Assembly (NCBI GenBank): GCA_964518215.1
Contig: CAZFFP010000050.1
Span: 1 to 27,662, forward strand
Length of the DNA stretch: 27,662 nt
Direction of reading: 5' to 3'
Source of the DNA: CAYSGX01 sp964518215
GTDB taxonomy: Bacteria; Bacteroidota; Bacteroidia; Chitinophagales; CAIOSU01
In this document: piece by piece, positions 15,602 through 22,456 of the stretch
Numbering within the stretch: position 1 is the stretch's first letter
Layout of the letters: every line of letters starts with the position of its first letter
Position numbers and translations under genes: made by a program
Notes under the pieces: generated by a model
The model's input: the letters and a program-made list of their open reading frames with translations, nothing else
Told to the model about the DNA's origin: nothing
The model's database searches: none

Positions 15602-16201
15602 CTACTCTTCTTCATCTTCCGGTTTGAGTTTGATTTTACGCTGCTTCCACATATACATATATAACTTCGGAAAGAAAACCACATAAGACAAAACCAAACC
15701 CACCAACAGCACATTTACAATGCTGATTTGCCACCCGCCAAGCTCAGCATAGCGATACACAATAAGCATTTCGCCTGTTACTCCTGTTGGGTATAGAATA
15801 ATGAATAATGTATATCGCAACCACAAAATCAGTTTCGGCACTTTGTTTTTAAGCAGGGTTGCATAATAGGCGTAGCGAATCACCTCTGTAATCCCCCATG
15901 CAAGGGCTACTAATCTGAATCCCATCCAACCTATGCTGCCTAATTGTTCGGTAGGAATAATATTGATGAACAATAAAATGATTAAGCGCGAACTGACTTG
16001 CAGAATAGTAGTTAATAATGGCGATTTCACCCATTTCAGCGCTACATGAATAATTTCGAAAACAGCCAATATTTGTGCAATATTCAGCAGCCACAACACT
16101 TGCTTGTTGAGGGTTAAATCATAATGCGATACGCTTAAAAGAAAAAACAACCAGGCTAAAAATGCCAGTATGTTATATGTAAGCAGCCATACGGAAACCA
16201 T
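15602..16201 (-). CDS. 3-hydroxyacyl-CoA dehydratase homologue (HACD/PTPLA/Phs1 family) in a bacterium
   Basis: A 199-residue, six-helix membrane protein that matches the eukaryotic very-long-chain 3-hydroxyacyl-CoA dehydratases along its whole length. Matching blocks: TYN near residue 9 (family YN), QILAVFEIIHVALKWVKSPLLTT followed by QVSSRLIIL (43-76), WGITEVIRYAYY (102-113) and LWLRYTLFIILYPTGVTGE (126-144). The catalytic pair of yeast Phs1 (Tyr149, Glu156, seven apart) corresponds to Tyr137 and Glu144. The tail is basic then acidic (WKQRKIKLKPEDEEE); no ER-retrieval signal is needed here. In eukaryotes it performs step three of fatty acid elongation on CoA esters, whereas bacteria normally use soluble FabZ/FabA on ACP. 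No elongase or ketoreductase is adjacent. Family call is strong; substrate is inference. Confidence 0.85.
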   Translation of the reverse strand: MVSVWLLTYNILAFLAWLFFLLSVSHYDLTLNKQVLWLLNIAQILAVFEIIHVALKWVKSPLLTTILQVSSRLIILLFINIIPTEQLGSIGWMGFRLVALAWGITEVIRYAYYATLLKNKVPKLILWLRYTLFIILYPTGVTGEMLIVYRYAELGGWQISIVNVLLVGLVLSYVVFFPKLYMYMWKQRKIKLKPEDEEE

Positions 16202-16388
16202 AAAATATTGAATTAGCTGCGATGAAGATAATGCATAAACTTTTTCATGCTTGTTGAAAATTTGTTTAAAAATATAGAATTAACAGCAGGTTGTTTTCTT
16301 CCCATTTATAATTAGTGAAACAGTTGAAAATCCTTCCTTCCCAAAAAATATTTTTGTTATAACAATGCCATAAATGGGCAAAAATATG

Positions 16389-16420
16389 TTTGTTCATCTT
16401 TTTTAATTACACTAAGTTTG
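16389..16420 (+). promoter_or_regulatory. Promoter for the DUF6580 gene
   Basis: TTTG (16389-16392), 20-nt spacer, exact -7 box TAAGTTTG (16413-16420), ATG 15 nt downstream. It is one of the best matches to the Bacteroidota consensus in the window. Confidence 0.65.
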
Positions 16421-16435
16421 TGAAAAATACACCAC

Positions 16436-16993
16436 ATGGAAAGCCCAAAAAATAATATTTATCTGATTAGCTTTTTTGTAATTGTTGCAGCACTTACCCG
16501 ATTGTTGCCGCATCCTGAAAATTTTACCGCCATTGGAGCTATGGCATTGTTTGGGGGCGCTTATTTCAACAAAAAATCAACTGCCTTTTTATTTCCGGTA
16601 GCCGCTATGCTTTTCAGCGATTTGATACTTCAGTTTTCGTACATTACCGGTGCCGGCAGCACGCCCGGTTTTCACTTCAGTATGCCTTTTGTTTATGTGG
16701 CATTTGCGCTTACGGTAGCCGTTGGTTTTTGGGTAAAGAAAAACATTGGTTTTTTCAGAGTTTTAGGGGGCGGCTTAGCAGCCTCTTTGGTGTTTTTCTT
16801 CGTTTCTAATTTTGCTGTGTGGGCTGAAGGTTATTATGGCTTCACCATTCAGGGTTTAATAAGTTGCTACGTTGCAGCCATTCCTTTTCATCGCACCAAT
16901 TTAATTGCCGACTTTTTCTATATCGGTGTTATGTTCGGTAGTTTTGAATACCTGAAAAAAACACGCCCGCAGTTGGCTTTTGCCACCCGCTAA
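16436..16993 (+). CDS. DUF6580-family membrane protein (possible ECF-type substrate-binding component)
   Basis: A 185-residue protein with five or six membrane segments. The opening (AALTRLLPHPENFTAIGAMALFGGAYF) and the closing (AAIPFHRTNLIADFFYIGVMFG) are the family signature of DUF6580. These proteins look like S-components of energy-coupling-factor vitamin transporters; in Bacteroidota some sit near cobalamin genes, but none is present here, and the substrate is unknown. Its stop codon is directly next to the stop codon of the convergent yhhQ-like gene, with no space for a terminator between them. Confidence 0.8.
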   Translation: MESPKNNIYLISFFVIVAALTRLLPHPENFTAIGAMALFGGAYFNKKSTAFLFPVAAMLFSDLILQFSYITGAGSTPGFHFSMPFVYVAFALTVAVGFWVKKNIGFFRVLGGGLAASLVFFFVSNFAVWAEGYYGFTIQGLISCYVAAIPFHRTNLIADFFYIGVMFGSFEYLKKTRPQLAFATR

Positions 16994-17776
16994 TCAAAGG
17001 CTCGATTCCATTGCTTTTTTCTTCATTTCGGTAGCGGTAGCTTCGCCAAGATATTTTTCGATGGCAAAGTGCATCAGGTATATGACAGGAGTCATTACCA
17101 CTGCCATAAAAAACTTGTATAGGTAATTGACAATGCCAATTGCCAATACCAATTTTAAGCTCCAGCCTGCACCTATGTAGAAGGCAATAATCAGCACTAC
17201 AAAACTATCTATAAACTGAGAAACCAAAGTGGAACCGGTAGCGCGCAACCAAATCATTTTTTCTCCGGTAATTCTTTTCAGGCGGTGAAAAGTCATGACA
17301 TCTACCAGCTGCCCGATGAGGAAAGCCACTAACGAACCTACAATAATCCATAAGCCCTGCCCGAAGATGACGGCAAATGCGCGGTTCATATCGTTAACAC
17401 CGTCTTCAGATTTAGTGGTAATCCAAAAATCTGCGGGAATGGTTTTGATGCCGATAAAAAACATGATAAATGCATAAGAAATGAGTCCTGCCGTTAGAAA
17501 CGAAAGCATTTTAACGCCTCGTCTGCCGTAATATTCATTAATAACATCGGTGAGTACAAATACAAAGGGCCAAAGCAATACGCCTGCGGTAAGGTTGAAC
17601 GATAAATTTCCCACTCCGAAAAAAGTCATTTCAATGGGAGCAATGCCCATAGTTTTTTCGAGCGAAAATATTTTCACCCCAATAAACTCTGCTATGAGTG
17701 CATTGGTTACAAAAAATCCGCCTAAGAAAATAAAAAGCCTTGCCGGCTTGTAATTTATAATATCAGTAAATGACAT
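16994..17776 (-). CDS. yhhQ: Queuosine precursor transporter (VUT family, YhhQ-like)
   Basis: A 260-residue inner-membrane protein with six or seven helices. Family marks: FVTNALIAEFIGVKIFSLEKTMGI, VLTDVINEYYGRRGVKML (the TDxxxExYG motif), IGQLVDVMTFHRLK and FIDSFVVLIIAFYIGAGW. YhhQ proteins import queuine precursors (preQ0/preQ1). It is last of the leftward run bshC - 252-aa protein - START - yhhQ, 24 bp after the START gene. No queuosine biosynthesis gene or preQ1 riboswitch is seen. Confidence 0.9.
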   Translation of the reverse strand: MSFTDIINYKPARLFIFLGGFFVTNALIAEFIGVKIFSLEKTMGIAPIEMTFFGVGNLSFNLTAGVLLWPFVFVLTDVINEYYGRRGVKMLSFLTAGLISYAFIMFFIGIKTIPADFWITTKSEDGVNDMNRAFAVIFGQGLWIIVGSLVAFLIGQLVDVMTFHRLKRITGEKMIWLRATGSTLVSQFIDSFVVLIIAFYIGAGWSLKLVLAIGIVNYLYKFFMAVVMTPVIYLMHFAIEKYLGEATATEMKKKAMESSL

Positions 17777-17800
17777 AGAGAATTTTTCAGCAAAGAAAAA

Positions 17801-18397
17801 CTATTTTTCAACAATCAGCTTCAAGGAAAGCACAGTTTGATAAGGCGCTTCTAAAGCCGATGAGTTGGTCAGCCATTCGGGAACACTGCCCCCCGGTTCA
17901 GACGAGGTGATATAAGTGATTTTGGTAGTGCCATCGGCTTGTTTCTCTAAATCCCATGTGGCAGATAATCTTTTGATACGAATCAAGCCATTTTTTTCAG
18001 GAATCAAATCTGATTTTCCCTGAGCATAAATAGTGTAGTTGCCGTTGGGGAATTTTTTTATGGTATAGTGTGCAACAATATCTCGATTGGAAACGGGCCA
18101 CGGAGCGTGAGCGACATAATAAACCACAAATTCGTTTTCGCTCATTTTTTTTATCAATTCGCAGGATACAATTCGATGCATCCAATTGTTGTGCCCATCA
18201 ATTTTTTTAAATTCCGCAACTATTTCCTGTGGGCTGCTTTTTACAAAAAGCTCAGCTTTGGAATCTTTCATGCTTGACCCCTTGCGGGTGAAAATGCGAA
18301 TACCGTTTTTTTCACGTTCGAGTTTCCAATTATTATCCTGAGCGAATAACGAAACAGAAATGAGTAGAATAAATGATGTTGCCAGATACTTCAGCAT
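17801..18397 (-). CDS. Exported START-domain lipid-binding-type protein
   Basis: A 198-residue protein with a signal peptide (about 1-20, ending SLFAQ) followed by a whole START fold: WKLEREKNGIRIFTRKG, SSPQEIVAEFKKIDGHNNWMHRI, VVYYVAHAPWPVSNRDIVAHYTI, and a C-terminal helix (SALEAPYQTVLSLKLIVEK). The pattern 'aPWPvsnRD' is the START hallmark. START domains hold a lipid in a deep pocket; location in the periplasm suggests shuttling or sequestering lipid across the envelope, which is inference. It is 9 bp downstream of the 252-residue gene and 24 bp upstream of yhhQ, so co-transcribed. Confidence 0.88.
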   Translation of the reverse strand: MLKYLATSFILLISVSLFAQDNNWKLEREKNGIRIFTRKGSSMKDSKAELFVKSSPQEIVAEFKKIDGHNNWMHRIVSCELIKKMSENEFVVYYVAHAPWPVSNRDIVAHYTIKKFPNGNYTIYAQGKSDLIPEKNGLIRIKRLSATWDLEKQADGTTKITYITSSEPGGSVPEWLTNSSALEAPYQTVLSLKLIVEK

Positions 18398-18406
18398 AGT
18401 GCAAAA

Positions 18407-19165
18407 TTAATCTTTATACTGTGAATACAAATTGTTTATGAAAGACATTTCCACATCGTAAATAGTTCGGGCGATGACTTTTCTGGTCTCTAAATCGTAG
18501 TTTTTAAATAGATTTAATCCATTCTGAAGAATATTTCTGCCCAACTCAATACCTGCTATTTCTTTTTCAGAATAAAGTTTAGGCTTTGATTTCATCCGTT
18601 CAATCACCATATCAATGATTCGCAAGGTTTTTTGCAAAAGTTGAGTGTCCGACATCAACAAAAACATTTGTTCCACATCGCGCAGAAAATTTTCGAGTTC
18701 GGTGCGCGGAATATTTACAATACATTTTTTCAGGTCTTCGAGGGTGAGCGCTTGTCCTAATTGATTTTGATGGGCGGCTTCAAGAATTTTGTTTTCGAGT
18801 CTTCGGGCATCTAAAAACGATTGCAGCGTAACCACTCCTGCATTGATGGCTGCCGGCAAATGTCTGCCGAAAATAAACAGCGCACTTGCCACGCTTCCAA
18901 ACAGCCCAAAGGCTTTGGCAGGCTGCGAAACGTAGTTGTTCAAGGTTTCAAATGCCTCCTCAATTCTTTCTCGCTTTTCCATATCGGGATACACATCGTT
19001 CAGAAAAAAATCGCGAATGGAATCGACCATTTCTTCAGTAATATATCTCGGAATAATTTTGTTGGTTTTCAATGCCGCATAGTTGTATCGCTCGGCAATT
19101 AACTGGCGATACACTTCCAATATGGCGTGAATAAGAATTTGTTCTTTTTCTGACAATCGTGGCAC
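18407..19165 (-). CDS. Conserved helical protein of unknown function in the bshC operon
   Basis: I do not recognise a family. 252 residues, almost wholly helical and charged: N-terminal helices (LSEKEQILIHAILEVYRQLIAERYNYAAL), a central weakly hydrophobic Gly/Ala stretch (about 88-115, FGLFGSVASALFIFGRHLPAAINAG) that could lie on or in a membrane, and a C-terminal helical half with LRIIDMVIERMKSKPKL and LGRNILQNGLNLFKNY. No signal peptide. It sits between bshC (36-bp gap) and the START gene (9-bp gap), so co-expression is likely. It is real by length, spacing and codon use. Confidence 0.7.
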   Translation of the reverse strand: MPRLSEKEQILIHAILEVYRQLIAERYNYAALKTNKIIPRYITEEMVDSIRDFFLNDVYPDMEKRERIEEAFETLNNYVSQPAKAFGLFGSVASALFIFGRHLPAAINAGVVTLQSFLDARRLENKILEAAHQNQLGQALTLEDLKKCIVNIPRTELENFLRDVEQMFLLMSDTQLLQKTLRIIDMVIERMKSKPKLYSEKEIAGIELGRNILQNGLNLFKNYDLETRKVIARTIYDVEMSFINNLYSQYKD

Positions 19166-19201
19166 GAGAGCAAATATGTGGTTATAGTTTCAAAAAATAC
19201 A

Positions 19202-20782
19202 TCAGTTGGTTATCAACACTGCTTTTAAAGGCTCAATATCGGATATTATTTTTTCTATAAAAGATTTTCCTTCGGAAGCATAATAGGGCAAAAAGTTTTC
19301 GTGGCGTTCCTGCAGTTTGCCTGCGGGAAACCATTTGTTTTTCACGGCTTTTATCTGATTTACAGAAGTTTCTTCTTTTTGTTTTTGAGCGCGCAATATT
19401 TTTTTCTCTAATGCATCCATATTGTTGAGTGCTTGTTGCAACTGCGATTCAACGGCTTTTTCTAGCGTAGCATCCGCACTGAGCGCCTTTGCTTTAATAG
19501 AAGCGTAAGTTTTTTTAAGTGAACCGATTTCTTCTGAAAATTCGGGCAATGCGCTGTTTTGTTCCATAAATTTTCTGATTATTTCATCTTCATGAACAAA
19601 AAAATCAGTTACGGAAAGGCTTAGTTTTTCGAGTTTTCTGTCGGTATTGGCATCTGAAAAAATGAAAGAATTTCTGAGTATAAGCATTGGGAAAACGGTA
19701 TGATGATCCTCAAAAATTTGTTGTTGCTGCAACCAATAACTTAACTCTCCGCCACCGCCTATATATGCCAGATTGGGGAGTATGGTTTCCTGATACAACG
19801 GTCGCAAAAATACATTCGGTGAAAATTTTTCGGGTGCGGATGAAGCCAATGCTGAAATTTCTTTTTCAGTGAATTTCAGTGAGGTATTCAATACTTCAAA
19901 CATTTTTGTTGCTTCATTTCGAACCAAGCGTTCCCGCATATTTTTTTCCAAATAGAACAGATTTACCGGGCGGGCAAATGCCTGAGGCTGATAACCCAGA
20001 CTTTCGAGTTTACCGGAACTTGCTTCAGCCGCAATCCATGAAGATTCATTTTTCAGTTCTTCAGAAATTACTGTCGAAAAAAGTTGTTTCAGATTTTTAT
20101 CATCGGGATTGATGACCACCAAACCATAATTCCCGAATAATTCATTCACAATAACTCGGGTGGCATCGGCAAGGGTTTCTTGTTGAGCATAGGCTTTTTG
20201 AAACAAATCGAGTATTTCGTTGGCATGAGTTGAGCCTTGCAACTTTTCGCGCAGTGTGTTTACAATGGTTAATAAACCTTTGGTATGATGCCTGCCTATG
20301 GCTCCTCCCTGAGCATCGGTCCATTCATATTTTTCTCCAAAAACATAGCAATGATTTATTTCTTCAAAATCGTGGTCTTCGCAGCCCATCCAATACACGG
20401 GCACAAAATGAAAATCGGGATAATGCTTTTTTAATTCAACAGAAAGTTTAATGGCGTGGGCAATCTTTATGATGTAATACAGCGGTCCGGTAAAAATATT
20501 TGTCTGGTGGGCGGTAGTTACCGTAAAAGTGTTGGAGGCAGCAAGCGCCTGAATATTGTTTTTCACTGCATCAGCAGCCGGACAATTTTCATACTGCTTC
20601 AGCAGTGCAGCCACTAAGACTTCCCTATGATGAAACTGTTTGCCTTTTTCTTCCATTTGAATTTTGAAATTTTCAACAGTAGGGTATCGGTTGTAAAAAG
20701 ATTGAAGCGCTTTTTTTTCTTCAATGTAATCTTTAATTAGCGGTGGCGTAAAAGGTGTTGTTTGGAGCGGTATAGTAGTCAT
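19202..20782 (-). CDS. bshC: Putative cysteine ligase BshC (bacillithiol biosynthesis)
   Basis: A 526-residue enzyme that adds cysteine to glucosaminyl-malate, the last step of bacillithiol synthesis in Firmicutes and Bacteroidota. Recognised by the core TFTVTTAHQTNIFTGPLYYIIKIAHAIKL, then FVPVYWMGCEDHDFEEINHC, the GLVVINPDD stretch, NVFLRPLYQE and the LPNLAYIGGGGELSYWLQQQ region. The C-terminal half is a long coiled coil (about 400-480, LEKAVESQLQQALNNMDALEKKILRAQKQ), as in the Bacillus structure. bshA and bshB are not in the window. It leads an operon of four leftward genes. Confidence 0.92.
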   Translation of the reverse strand: MTTIPLQTTPFTPPLIKDYIEEKKALQSFYNRYPTVENFKIQMEEKGKQFHHREVLVAALLKQYENCPAADAVKNNIQALAASNTFTVTTAHQTNIFTGPLYYIIKIAHAIKLSVELKKHYPDFHFVPVYWMGCEDHDFEEINHCYVFGEKYEWTDAQGGAIGRHHTKGLLTIVNTLREKLQGSTHANEILDLFQKAYAQQETLADATRVIVNELFGNYGLVVINPDDKNLKQLFSTVISEELKNESSWIAAEASSGKLESLGYQPQAFARPVNLFYLEKNMRERLVRNEATKMFEVLNTSLKFTEKEISALASSAPEKFSPNVFLRPLYQETILPNLAYIGGGGELSYWLQQQQIFEDHHTVFPMLILRNSFIFSDANTDRKLEKLSLSVTDFFVHEDEIIRKFMEQNSALPEFSEEIGSLKKTYASIKAKALSADATLEKAVESQLQQALNNMDALEKKILRAQKQKEETSVNQIKAVKNKWFPAGKLQERHENFLPYYASEGKSFIEKIISDIEPLKAVLITN

Positions 20783-20984
20783 GTGATACAGTTGGGAATA
20801 AATTTACTTCAATTCTTATAAGCGATTCTTTAGAACAAAAAATAAGAACTGAAGCTTCAGGTTTGTTTTTATGGGCGGTAGTGGATGTTGCTACTTGTGG
20901 GGGATATGTATTAGCCATTCATTTATAGTGCAGGTAAAAATCTTAAACTATAAATAAACAGTGAGATTTTTCCGGCAGTAAAAC

Positions 20985-21278
20985 TAAATGATAATATGCA
21001 AATACTTTGCTGAATAACTGAAAATAGTCATATTTATAGTGCTCCAATTCTTTTAGTGCACCATCTAATATTTCGCTTAGATTGCCATCGTTCAGCTAGT
21101 GAAGTTTAGTGCCGAAGCGCTTGAAATGCAAGGGTTTATAATGACCGACTTCGGCAAGATTGTAAACGGTTTTACGATGAGGCTTGCCGTTCATCCACTT
21201 CTTGCGAACAATGCATAAATACTTTTCTCTGTCTTGCTTATCAATGCGCAAAAATATCGTGCTGCAAAATTTCGGCAC
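20985..21278 (-). pseudogene. Remnant of an IS1634-type transposase (N-terminal fragment)
   Basis: From 21278 leftward the frame reads IFLRIDKQDREKYLCIVRKK, then the K-P-H-R-K-T-V-Y-N-L-A pattern, which is the N-terminal pattern of IS1634-family DDE transposases. An in-frame TAG at 21096-21098 interrupts it, but the same frame continues with DGNLSEILDGALKELEHYKY and FSKVFAYYHL, also family-like, to about 20985. Only about 98 of 400-550 expected codons remain; the catalytic domain is absent. No terminal inverted repeats or target duplication are obvious. The gene-free stretch 20783-21460 contains this and otherwise nothing I recognise. Confidence 0.6.
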
Positions 21279-21460
21279 CCAATAACTTCTGCACTACGGT
21301 TTCAGATTTTCAAAAAGAAACTTTTCAGTATTTACAAATCTTATAGCAGGCAATTTTCAATGTTAGTGTCAAATTTGAGAGGTTGTCTCATAAGCCTGAT
21401 AAGCTCTGGAAAATGTCAAGCGAAGCTTTTATTCGAATAAATTATGGAGCATCTTTGCAC

Positions 21461-21850
21461 ATGCTGAAAAAAGGAACCAAAGCCTACAGTATATTGAAAT
21501 GGAAGTGTCCGCGATGCCATGAGGGCGATTTGTTTGTTCAATCGGGCGAGAAAAACTACAGTTTCATTGGATATACGCCTCAAAGATGTAAAGTATGTGG
21601 ACAGTCGTTCATTTTAGAGCCGGGTTTTTATTACGGAGCCATGTATTTGAGCTATAGCATAGCCGTTTTCATTGCCTTGCCACAGTTTGCGGTGTGGTAT
21701 ATTCTGTTCGATGTTTCCTTCCGAAATTCCATACTATTGTTGCTGGTAGTTCAGGTTTTTATAACTCCGTGGCTGTATCGCACTTCGCGCAGTTTGTGGA
21801 TTAATTTCTTTGTTTCATTCGATAATGAATTTTCAGAAAATGCTTCCTGA
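21461..21850 (+). CDS. DUF983 family zinc-ribbon membrane protein
   Basis: A 129-residue protein: a zinc ribbon from two CxxC pairs (Cys16-Cys19 in CPRCHEGD, Cys43-Cys46 in CKVCGQSF), the family stretch EPGFYYGAMYLSYSI, and two membrane helices (about 55-78 and 88-108). The frame is open further upstream (TTG at 21383, ATG at 21413), but family members begin near KKGTKAYSILKWKCPRC, so ATG 21461 is chosen; a CATCTTTG box a few bases upstream (7 of 8 to the -7 consensus) suggests a very short leader. Function unknown. It overlaps the arfB gene downstream. Confidence 0.82.
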   Translation: MLKKGTKAYSILKWKCPRCHEGDLFVQSGEKNYSFIGYTPQRCKVCGQSFILEPGFYYGAMYLSYSIAVFIALPQFAVWYILFDVSFRNSILLLLVVQVFITPWLYRTSRSLWINFFVSFDNEFSENAS

Positions 21851-22256
21851 TATTCCGGCAATAATTAAACATCTCGATTTTAAAACTTCCCGAAGTGGCG
21901 GTAAAGGCGGGCAACATGTCAACAAAGTAGAATCGAAAGTGGAATTGCTTTTTGATGTAAGGCATTGCCCCGTATTGAATGAAGAGCAACGCGAAATAAT
22001 TTTGAACAGGCTGCAAAAGCGCATAGACGATGCAGGAGTATTGCATTTGGTGGTTCAGGCAAGTCGCTCGCAGTTGCAAAACAAAGAGGCTGCCGTAAAG
22101 ATGTTTTCAGAGTTGCTGAAAACGGCTTTTCGCCCGCGAAAAATCAGAAAAGCCTCCCGTCCTTCGGCAGCATCGGTGCAGACCAGATTGAAAAAAAAGA
22201 AATTACATGCTGAAAAAAAATCTCAACGCAGCATCCGACCCAGGTTTGGTGAGTAA
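21825..22256 (+). CDS. arfB: Alternative ribosome-rescue factor ArfB (YaeJ-type peptidyl-tRNA hydrolase)
   Basis: A 143-residue single-domain release-factor relative that frees stalled ribosomes. The catalytic GGQ is at 28-30 in TSRSGGKGGQHVNKVESKVEL, followed by the usual helices (LNEEQREIILNRLQ) and a long basic tail (RPRKIRKASRPSAAS, LKKKKLHAEKKSQRS), which in ArfB inserts into the mRNA channel. Codon-recognition domains of RF1/RF2 are absent. The start overlaps the DUF983 end; ATG 21825 or 21840 are both possible, and the TTG at 21810 is less likely. Translational coupling to DUF983 is likely. Confidence 0.92.
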   Translation: MNFQKMLPDIPAIIKHLDFKTSRSGGKGGQHVNKVESKVELLFDVRHCPVLNEEQREIILNRLQKRIDDAGVLHLVVQASRSQLQNKEAAVKMFSELLKTAFRPRKIRKASRPSAASVQTRLKKKKLHAEKKSQRSIRPRFGE

Positions 22257-22265
22257 TCATTTTCG

Positions 22266-22273
22266 TATTTTTG
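22266..22273 (+). promoter_or_regulatory. Promoter -7 element for the Cys-rich miniprotein
   Basis: TATTTTTG, an exact TAnnTTTG match 19 nt before the ATG at 22293. TTTG at 22246-22249 is 16 nt upstream, slightly short but close to the accepted 17-23 spacer. Confidence 0.5.
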
Positions 22274-22292
22274 CTGTGCTTATCAGGAAAAC

Positions 22293-22448
22293 ATGCAAAG
22301 AAATTTTTCTAAAAAACTTGTCCGATTTCAGCAAGCTACTTGCGCTACCCCTTTAGCGGGTTGCTTTTCGTGCGATTGCAGCAAGAAGAAATGCTGCAAA
22401 AAATACAAAAAAGGCAAGTCGTCCTGCAAAGATTGCCCTAAGAAATAA
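22293..22448 (+). CDS. 51-residue cysteine- and lysine-rich miniprotein
   Basis: ATG 22293 to TAA 22446-22448 gives MQRNFSKKLVRFQQATCATP.. ending CKDCPKK: 51 residues with eight Cys (17, 24, 27, 29, 34, 35, 45, 48) and about 15 Lys. The Cys pattern CxxCxC, CC and CxxC suggests metal binding or disulfides; the charge is strongly positive. A Bacteroidota -7 promoter box lies 19 nt upstream of the ATG. It fills the gap between arfB (36 bp) and the convergent 472-residue gene (8 bp). No family recognised. An ORF of 52 codons could be chance, but the composition and promoter argue against it. Confidence 0.6.
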   Translation: MQRNFSKKLVRFQQATCATPLAGCFSCDCSKKKCCKKYKKGKSSCKDCPKK

Positions 22449-22456
22449 GCATTCTT

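Noticed and set aside
20733..20918. 61-codon minus-strand ORF upstream of bshC
   Set aside because: It overlaps the bshC start in another frame and shows no known domain; likely chance.
21383..21460. Upstream starts for the DUF983 gene (TTG 21383, ATG 21413)
   Set aside because: The extra residues do not resemble the family, and a -7-like box falls just before ATG 21461; still possible but less likely.
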